A stretch of 64,000 nucleotides of DNA from Gimesia fumaroli (GTDB taxonomy: Bacteria; Planctomycetota; Planctomycetia; Planctomycetales; Planctomycetaceae). How positions within the stretch are numbered: the stretch's first letter is position 1; each line of letters begins with the position of its first letter. This document shows positions 56,864-64,000 of this stretch, piece by piece. The DNA lies in assembly GCF_007754425.1 (NCBI RefSeq), contig NZ_CP037452.1:4873164-4937163 (forward strand). The letters are read 5' to 3'. Both the position numbers and the translations under genes were made by a program. The notes beneath the pieces were generated by a model. The model was not told where the DNA came from. It made no database searches and saw nothing but the letters and a program-made list of their open reading frames with translations.

Positions 56864-58807
56864 GTGATTCGAAACACCCAAACTCTGATGACGCTGTTGC
56901 TGTCCGCGTGTCTGACTCTGACAGTCGCGGCTGCGGAAAAATCCGACGATTCGTTAAACAAACTTTCAACCGCGGAAAAGAAAAGCGGCTGGAGACTGCT
57001 ATTCGACGGTAAAACAACCGACGGTTGGCGGAATTATCAGAAAGACAGCGTCAGTGACGGCTGGACGATCAAAGACGGCGTCCTTTCCCGTTCCGCCAAA
57101 GGGGCCGGTGATATCATTACCGACGATGAGTTCGAGTTCTTCGAAATCTCGCTCGAGTATCGGATCTCCAAAGCAGGCAACAGCGGCCTGATGTTCCACG
57201 TCACCGAGGAAGAAAAAACTCCGTGGCGCACCGGACCTGAAATCCAGATTCAGGACAATGTCGATGGCCAAGACCCGCAGAAAGCAGGCTGGCTCTACCA
57301 GCTTTACAAACCGGCGACTCCCAAATGGATGATCGAAGCCGAGAAAGCCGGCAAGAAAGTCACCCCGGCTGTCGTCGATGCTACGCGTCCCGCAGGTAAG
57401 TGGAATCATCTGTTTCTCAGAGTCGGCCCCGATCGATCTGAAGTCATCATGAACGGCGTGAAATATTATCGTTTCAATAAAGGGAGTGCCGACTGGGACA
57501 AACGGGTTGCTGCCAGCAAGTTTTCCAAGTTCCCAAAATTCGGAAAAGCGACCAAAGGGCACATCTGCCTGCAGGACCATAACGATCTGGTCTCTTTCCG
57601 AAACATTAAGATCAGAGAAATCCCCGCGGACAACTCGGTCAAAGATCCCAGCGATGGCAAGCTCTCTCTCAAAGCCGTGCCCGCATTCCCGGATTTGAAA
57701 TGGGAAGGCTGGGAAGCCGTCGATGAAAACACGGGGAAAGTGGTTCCCCTGCGTCCGATGATCATCACACATGCCAACGATGGCAGCGGACGTATCTTTG
57801 TCGCCACCCAGCGCGGCATGATTCACATCATCGATAAGAATTCACCAAAGAAAACAAAACTGTTTCTCGATATCCGCGATCAAGTAGCGCCCTGGAAAAA
57901 GAACAACGAAGAAGGTCTGTTAGGTTTCGCCTTTCATCCCGACTTTAAAGAGAACGGCCAGTTTTTCGTTTACTATTCTGCTGAAGGAAGCCCGCGAAAA
58001 TCGCACGTCTCCCGTTTTCAGGTTTCGGCCGACGATCCCAACAAAGCAGACCCCAAAAGTGAGACTGTTGTGATGGCCATCGATCAGCCTTATGGCAACC
58101 ATAACGGCGGTTCGATTGCATTCGGTCCCGACGGCTATCTCTATATCGGCCTCGGCGACGGTGGTTCCGGCAACGATCCTTTGGGCAACGGGCAGAACCT
58201 GGAAACCCTGCTTGGTTCCATCTTACGCATTGATGTCGATCATACATCTAATGGCAAGAACTACGCGATTCCCGCGGACAACCCGTTCGTGAATCGAGCC
58301 AAAGCGCAGCCGGAAATCTATGCTTACGGCCTGCGAAATGTCTGGCGGCTGGGCTTCGATCCCAAAACCGGCACCTTGTACGCCGGTGAAGTCGGCCAGG
58401 ATCTCTGGGAAGAAATTAACATCATCAAAAAGGGCGGCAACTACGGCTGGAGCGTTCGTGAAGGCACACGCAACTTTGGCAATCGCCCTGAGACCGCGAA
58501 AGAAACCCCCATCGATCCGATCTGGGAATATGATCATGGCGTCGGTCGTTCCATTACCGGCGGTGTTGTCTATCGAGGTAAACGGCTGCCTGAACTGGAA
58601 GGCATGTACGTCTACGCTGATTTCGTCTCGGGCAAAATCTGGGCGCTCAAATACGACGAAGAGTCCGGCAAGGTCGTTCGCAATCTGCAAATCAGCGCAG
58701 GCGGCATCCCCGTGATGTCCTTTGGTACCGACGAAGACGGCGAACTGTATTACACCGTCCAAACTGTCAAAGGCGGCGAAGGCATTTTTCGGTTCGAGAA
58801 AGAGTAG
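56864..58807 (+). CDS. DUF1080 (3-keto-disaccharide hydrolase-like) fused to PQQ-type sugar dehydrogenase
   Basis: The GTG at 56864 has AAGGAAG upstream and starts a signal peptide ending TLTVAAA; a TTG-type start at 56837 is less likely. Residues 35-240 are a DUF1080 jelly-roll (GWRLLFDGKTTDGWRNYQ, GNSGLMFHVTEEE, PAGKWNHLFLRVGPDRSEVIMNG). Residues 265-645 are a soluble glucose/aldose dehydrogenase-like propeller (GLLGFAFHPDFKENGQFFVYY, HNGGSIAFGPDGYLYIGLGDGG, GNYGWSVREG). The 647-residue enzyme is probably periplasmic and would oxidise or cleave a glycan-derived sugar. Confidence 0.92.
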   Translation: MIRNTQTLMTLLLSACLTLTVAAAEKSDDSLNKLSTAEKKSGWRLLFDGKTTDGWRNYQKDSVSDGWTIKDGVLSRSAKGAGDIITDDEFEFFEISLEYRISKAGNSGLMFHVTEEEKTPWRTGPEIQIQDNVDGQDPQKAGWLYQLYKPATPKWMIEAEKAGKKVTPAVVDATRPAGKWNHLFLRVGPDRSEVIMNGVKYYRFNKGSADWDKRVAASKFSKFPKFGKATKGHICLQDHNDLVSFRNIKIREIPADNSVKDPSDGKLSLKAVPAFPDLKWEGWEAVDENTGKVVPLRPMIITHANDGSGRIFVATQRGMIHIIDKNSPKKTKLFLDIRDQVAPWKKNNEEGLLGFAFHPDFKENGQFFVYYSAEGSPRKSHVSRFQVSADDPNKADPKSETVVMAIDQPYGNHNGGSIAFGPDGYLYIGLGDGGSGNDPLGNGQNLETLLGSILRIDVDHTSNGKNYAIPADNPFVNRAKAQPEIYAYGLRNVWRLGFDPKTGTLYAGEVGQDLWEEINIIKKGGNYGWSVREGTRNFGNRPETAKETPIDPIWEYDHGVGRSITGGVVYRGKRLPELEGMYVYADFVSGKIWALKYDEESGKVVRNLQISAGGIPVMSFGTDEDGELYYTVQTVKGGEGIFRFEKE

Positions 58808-58899
58808 TCGTTATGGATTGGTTTTTGGAACTTTCCTGACCGCCGTTTTCAACAATAGAGAACAGGAAACAGAAAGCCGATAACCAATCGGAATTAAAC

Positions 58900-59150
58900 T
58901 ACCACGAAGGACACGAAAAGATTTGAAGTGGGTGGCACTCTTGGCTTGCCCAACAGTGTTGGTTCAATTCCAGAAAAGCACATTCAATAATTGTTGTGGT
59001 AGGGTCAAATCCATGTATCCGCCCGCCTAATGAGATTCAAAATGAATTCAAGTATTCAAAGGAAACATTAAACCCACTCATACAGTGCTGCAAAATGACG
59101 CCGATACCGCGGGTAGACACATGGGTCTACCCCTACTTTTTCTGTGGGCC
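58900..59150. repeat. Dispersed repeat block, copy R3 (incomplete)
   Basis: Starts with TACCACGAAGGACACGAAA (58900-58918), then the hairpin-like CACTCTTGGCTTGCCCAACAG (58936-58956), then TAGGGTCAAATCCATGTATC at 59000, with CCGCCCGCC, and the hairpin GGTAGAC-ACATGG-GTCTACC (59112-59131). It lacks the terminal TTGGC hairpin of R1, R2 and R4. It lies in a gap of 389 bp that holds no other gene. Confidence 0.65.
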
Positions 59151-59196
59151 ACCTAATAGAATGGATTCGAATGATATTGTTTTCAGGACACCAGCC

Positions 59197-59493
59197 ATGA
59201 TTCAAAACCATCGCTTTGACAATCGCATCGTTCGAGGCATCACCATCGCCTTGACCGTTATTGCGATTACTCTGATCTACTTCGCGACACTGTTCCGAAA
59301 GGATGCTTATTTGATTCTTGGTATCACGTTCGCTCTCTACGGCATTTTAAGGTTGGCGAAGAGGCTGCTCTCTGGTGTTTCCGTCGACAAGCTGGATCGA
59401 ATCACCTTTTATGCCTTTATTCTACTGTCGTTGCCCCCCCTGTCCTATGGCATCTGGCAAGCACTCATTCATACGAATATCATTGGTCGATAA
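59197..59493 (+). CDS. Small three-helix membrane protein
   Basis: The ATG at 59197 has AGGA 10 bp upstream; the frame extends to 58996, but that part lies inside repeat R3. The 98-residue protein has hydrophobic helices near residues 14-32, 38-54 and 70-88. The family is unknown. It is followed 26 bp later by a sulfatase gene, so the two may form an operon. Confidence 0.65.
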   Translation: MIQNHRFDNRIVRGITIALTVIAITLIYFATLFRKDAYLILGITFALYGILRLAKRLLSGVSVDKLDRITFYAFILLSLPPLSYGIWQALIHTNIIGR

Positions 59494-59519
59494 GCATAAA
59501 TTTTCAGGAACTAAAAATA

Positions 59520-60938
<1,419 letters not shown>

Positions 60939-61001
60939 TGGGATTGAAAGAGGTGTCTGGAGCAGCACAACGGATCGGGCACCTTAGATTCAAGTCACGA
61001 T

Positions 61002-61324
61002 CGTGTTGGCTTGCCAACAGTGCAGGCGGAACTGGAATATTTCTACCACGAAAGCACACGAAAAGAATATCAGTAGGAGCAGGATGTCGCAGATCATGCG
61101 ACCGATTTCAGAGTAACATCACCCATCGAGACGTAGGGGCAGATCCATGTGTCTGCCCGCCTGGTGAGTTTGGTTCTGGGATTAGTTATTTGAGGGAACC
61201 AGATTATCCTCTCACAAGTAATACCACACAAATGATGTTGAAAAGCGGAGAGACACTTTAGGCACACCATGTGTTTTCTGATGATCGAGTAGACTCACTA
61301 ATGACAGTTGGCAAGCCATCAGTA
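61002..61324. repeat. Dispersed 190-bp repeat, copy R4 with flanking motifs
   Basis: CGTGTTGGCTTGCCAACAGTG-like hairpin (61002-61022) and TACCACGAAAGCACACGAA (61044-61062) precede the repeat proper. The repeat runs from TAGGGGCAGATCCATGTGTC at 61134 to GACAGTTGGCAAGCCATCAGT near 61324, 191 bp. It lies between the sulfatase gene and DUF3309, a gap of 496 bp with no gene. Confidence 0.7.
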
Positions 61325-61434
61325 GAACCCGTCGAAAACGAAATAACTCAGAAAAATCGGCAGCGGACTGCATGAATCGCAGCCGGCTGCCTGTTCTATT
61401 TTCAACGGATCAGTATCGCTGAAGCCGGGACGCC

Positions 61435-61590
61435 TTAAATGTGTCCCAGCAATACCAGGATCAGGACGATAACTAAAATCAGGCCGATCCCGCCACTCGG
61501 TCCGTAGCCCCAGTTACGACTGTGACCCCAGTTCGGTAACGCCCCGAGCAGAAACAAAATCAGGATGATCAGTAAAATGGTACCCAGCAT
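61435..61590 (-). CDS. DUF3309 small membrane protein
   Basis: The ATG at 61590 has AAGGAG upstream; the frame extends to 61638 but lacks a site there. The 51 residues MLGTILLIILILFLLGALPN-WGHSRNWGYGPSGGIGLILV match the DUF3309 pattern of two helices around a W-x-HS-x-WGYGPSGG turn. The function is unknown; it is a common stress-associated small protein in many bacteria. Confidence 0.9.
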   Translation of the reverse strand: MLGTILLIILILFLLGALPNWGHSRNWGYGPSGGIGLILVIVLILVLLGHI

Positions 61591-61964
61591 AACAAAACTC
61601 CTTCGATGTATTCTTCTTTGACGCTGTATTGACTTCACTGCAACGAAACAGCGATGAGCGTTGGTCTCTTATCTGGGTAAGAGAATGCAGTTTGCGTGCC
61701 AGCGACTCTCATCGTGAGGGAGCATTTTAGTGACTGGCTGGATTCGCTCTGTTTTAAATGGCTTTATTTCTTTTTTGCGAACTCAATTTTTGTATGAGAC
61801 ACATGTCGGTGCGCACCGAAACCAAGTCCGTTCGAGCGGTCAGCCGTCAGAGTGGGTGGCAAGCAGTCTTTGCACCAGTATGCGTGAACCACGGGGACAC
61901 AAAAAACGGGAAACAGAAATGATCTGTTTCCCGCATCTGGACCAATTGGTTCCAGACTGATTGA
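61591..61964. other. Intergenic region with terminator, no gene recognised
   Basis: This region separates DUF3309 from the 3' end of the di-heme cytochrome gene. Its right end holds the terminator of that gene. A rightward open frame at about 61730-61960 runs through the terminator and has no recognisable domain, so I do not call it a gene. Confidence 0.4.
61901..61933 (-). terminator. Intrinsic terminator of the di-heme cytochrome gene
   Basis: CGGGAAACAGA (61907-61917) pairs 11 of 11 with TCTGTTTCCCG (61923-61933) around a 5-nt loop. On the minus strand the stem is followed by TTTTTT, a classical Rho-independent signal, 32 bp after the stop codon. Confidence 0.9.
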
Positions 61965-63389
61965 TTATAAGCATTTCAGGAATGCCACCAGCGCCGCTTT
62001 TTCCTGTTCCGTCAGGTTGGTCTGCAGAACCAGGTTATAGAACTCAACGGAATCGGCGAGTGTCAGTAGTCGACCGTCGTGGTGATACGGAGGAGAGTCC
62101 TTAATCCCACGTAACGTAAAGGTCTTAATCGGACCATCGGCAATGTTGTACTGTCCCGCGATCATTTCCGGCGAGTAAAACCGTTCCAGATGCAGGTCGT
62201 GCATTTTGTTGTCCAGATAAAAGGGTGCCGGATGACATTCGGCACAACGACCTTTCCCAAAGAAGACTTTCTGGCCTTCCAGCTCCAACTCGGTCGCTTT
62301 TTCGGGGATCAGTTTCCCGAAGACGTCCAGTTTTGGGGCGGGTGGGAAATCAAACATATTCTGCATTTGCGCCATCATGGAGACGGCATCACTACGGTTG
62401 GGAAGGTGCACTCCCTTCTTGGCGGCGATCACATGGTCGCCATCGAAATAAGCCGTTCTCTGCTCGAATTCAGAAAAATCTTCGACACTCCGCAAAGAGC
62501 GTTTCGAGCCGTGAATCTGCTGATTGAACATCCCCCGCAGACTGACGGTATCTAACCGAAACCGCGCTGCCTGAGGACGTGTATCAGGATTCAAGTGATA
62601 GGCGGCATTCGTGTGGCCATTCACATGACAGTCGAGACAACTGACTCCCAGACTGGCTTCTTTTACTTTTCGGTCTCCAGTCTGGTTGAATTGCTGCTGG
62701 GGGAACGGCGTCAGCAACAGCCGCATCCCTTCCATCTGAACCGGAGTCAGTTTTCCTTTGAGTAAGCGATAATAATTCTTGATTGACAGAACCTGTCCCT
62801 GAGAAACATCACCCAGATCGGGACGGCTGGAGAGAAAGATCGGCGGCGGAAACTCAGGAGTCAGGTGATCGGGTAAATCGAAGTCGACGTCAAAACGAGA
62901 CAGATCACGTTTTTCCAGTTTCTGGATTGCATCGATCTGTTTCTTTGGGAAAACCTGTCCTCCCACGGGGTGTTTGGTGTGAGGCAGAGGACGGAAGCCG
63001 TAGGGAAAGGAATTTGTCTCTTTAACTCTCTCGGGTGCGGCAGCCGACAGCTGCTCCCACGTGACTCCCTCGGGGAGCTTGACACGAACGCCCTCCTGAA
63101 CCGCTTTTCGGCCGGCAGACATCTTCAAATCCGAAGGTTGATCGCTCAAGTCATAGCGTTGCTCGAACAGACTCTGCTGTTTCTCCATCACTTCCGGTTT
63201 TTGTGCGACATCACTCTGCATGACTTCGTCAAAAGGTTTGTCACTCACCACCGGCATATAAGACTGATCGGGAAGCTCGGATTGCGTTTTGTCTGGTTCC
63301 TGTGATTTCAGTACGGTGATCAGTGATACGCTCAGCACACCGGTCAGCAGACTGAGCCTGATCATTCTTTTGATCTGCTTTTGTCTCAT
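61965..63389 (-). CDS. Di-heme cytochrome c peroxidase-like (MauG family) protein
   Basis: The ATG at 63389 has AAGGAA upstream and a signal peptide (RLSLLTGVLSVSLITVL). The 474 residues have two heme sites, CLDCH at 251-255 and CAECH at 382-386, and the MauG/CCP-type phrase TFTLRGIKDSPPYHHDGRLLTLADSVEFYN split over the second domain. The N-terminal 200 residues are unlike typical peroxidases. It probably acts as a periplasmic peroxidase or oxidase. No accessory gene is adjacent. Confidence 0.88.
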   Translation of the reverse strand: MRQKQIKRMIRLSLLTGVLSVSLITVLKSQEPDKTQSELPDQSYMPVVSDKPFDEVMQSDVAQKPEVMEKQQSLFEQRYDLSDQPSDLKMSAGRKAVQEGVRVKLPEGVTWEQLSAAAPERVKETNSFPYGFRPLPHTKHPVGGQVFPKKQIDAIQKLEKRDLSRFDVDFDLPDHLTPEFPPPIFLSSRPDLGDVSQGQVLSIKNYYRLLKGKLTPVQMEGMRLLLTPFPQQQFNQTGDRKVKEASLGVSCLDCHVNGHTNAAYHLNPDTRPQAARFRLDTVSLRGMFNQQIHGSKRSLRSVEDFSEFEQRTAYFDGDHVIAAKKGVHLPNRSDAVSMMAQMQNMFDFPPAPKLDVFGKLIPEKATELELEGQKVFFGKGRCAECHPAPFYLDNKMHDLHLERFYSPEMIAGQYNIADGPIKTFTLRGIKDSPPYHHDGRLLTLADSVEFYNLVLQTNLTEQEKAALVAFLKCL

Positions 63390-63820
63390 TGCTTTGTTCC
63401 TTATTCATGTCGGTTCATCAGATTTTGATACCACGTCCATGGCTCAATTCTCGAACGGCACGATGAAACGATCGCTTTCAGAGCCCGCTAAACTGAAAGT
63501 GCATTCCGGGTCGGTCGAGTGATAACCATAGTCAGGAACAGAAACAGCATATATCATGCCAATGCCTGACAAAAACGATGCCGTGAATTTATGATAAACC
63601 AAATGACAGCCCGATTTGATGCAAGAGATTTCTGCTGAATAAGGCTGTCTTTTTTCTGTGCAGGAAAAGGAATTGATCGATGCGGTTGATTTCCGATCAG
63701 AGTGGCGCATGAGAAGCCAGCACGAACTGTATGTGGTATTTGAAGCACTACGAGTCAAGATGATGGACTCGGCTTCTTCATTCACATTTTGTGCAGATGA
63801 AAAACTTGCTTAGTGGAAAA
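63390..63820. other. Intergenic region, no gene recognised
   Basis: A leftward open frame at 63444-63785 has low-complexity composition and no ribosome site, so I do not call it. The region should carry the promoter of the di-heme cytochrome gene. No strong hairpin or repeat was seen. Confidence 0.3.
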
Positions 63821-64000
63821 TCAGGGAGATTTCTTGAGATCAAGAAACTTTTTCAGCTGCAGATCGTAGCCGGTCTTATTCAGGGGAGGACCGACGACAA
63901 TTCTCAATGTGACTTTCTCGAGGTAGGCCCGATTCGCGAGAAAACCGCAGACAACCGTTCCCGATTTTGTGCGTCTGGCTTGCAGCGGTGCATATCCCAC
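63821..64000 (-). CDS. C-terminal end of a gene cut by the window edge
   Basis: The minus-strand frame is open from the window edge to a TGA at 63823-63821. It encodes 59 residues that end GPPLNKTGYDLQLKKFLDLKKSP and include VVCGFLANRAYLEKVTLRIV. The composition is ordinary for coding sequence here. The family cannot be told from this piece. Confidence 0.55.
   Translation of the reverse strand: MGYAPLQARRTKSGTVVCGFLANRAYLEKVTLRIVVGPPLNKTGYDLQLKKFLDLKKSP

Noticed and set aside
56999-57826. Minus-strand open frame of 275 codons opposite the DUF1080-dehydrogenase gene
   Set aside because: Antisense shadow in GC-biased coding sequence; no signal, domain or ribosome site.
61730-61960. Rightward open frame of 76 codons
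   Set aside because: It runs through the intrinsic terminator of the di-heme cytochrome gene and has no domain.
63444-63785. Leftward open frame of 113 codons
   Set aside because: Composition unlike neighbouring genes, no ribosome site, no domain.

Overview
The window looks like chromosome of a planctomycete of the Planctomycetales, Gimesia-like in character; I infer the genus only loosely. Supporting features are two DUF1559 prepilin-like proteins with the [16 protein letters not shown] leader, adjacent DUF1800 and DUF1501 proteins, PVC-type multi-domain cytochromes, two sulfatases, a sialidase, DUF1080/sugar-dehydrogenase proteins, many secreted beta-propellers and a GC content near 50%. 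No rRNA, confident tRNA, CRISPR array or phage module was seen.

Layout. 0-3 kb: small membrane proteins and a sulfatase. 3-9.3 kb: BlaI/M56 module A, co-transcribed with DUF1800 and DUF1501 genes. 9.5-18.5 kb: class II glutamine amidotransferase, BlaI/M56 module B, secreted propellers, an nDsbD-like lipoprotein and a Gly-rich EF-hand protein. 18.5-23.9 kb: a nested inverted repeat, a 1093-residue PVC cytochrome and a cytochrome c'-like protein. 23.9-27.7 kb: an NHL - PhnD-like - PQQ operon in which the last two genes are joined across a slippery A9 run. 27.9-35.7 kb: sialidase, phosphoesterase, FAD monooxygenase, DUF1990 and membrane proteins. 37-43 kb: a DUF1559/lipoprotein pair and module C. 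43-45.3 kb: an IS110-family element inside a leucine-rich-repeat gene. 45-51 kb: DUF1853, HAD hydrolase, lipoprotein and a GH64-like protein. 51.8-55.7 kb: a second DUF1559/lipoprotein pair and module D. 56-64 kb: a DUF1080-sugar dehydrogenase fusion, a sulfatase, DUF3309 and a di-heme cytochrome, interspersed with a repeat of about 190 bp.

Four observations stand out. (1) The IS110 element carries a readable bridge RNA: its predicted target loop matches both flanks of the site where the element sits, around a CT core. (2) Four BlaI-repressor/M56-sensor modules lie in 64 kb. Each has its own palindromic operator, its own recognition helix and a different extracytoplasmic domain, which suggests insulated parallel sensory circuits. 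(3) A PhnD-like gene ends in an in-phase A AAA AAG TAG, and the complete PQQ propeller lacks a start codon in the -1 frame, so programmed frameshifting or slippage is likely. (4) A hairpin-rich repeat of about 190 bp occurs four times between 49 and 61.4 kb and brackets the dehydrogenase and sulfatase genes.
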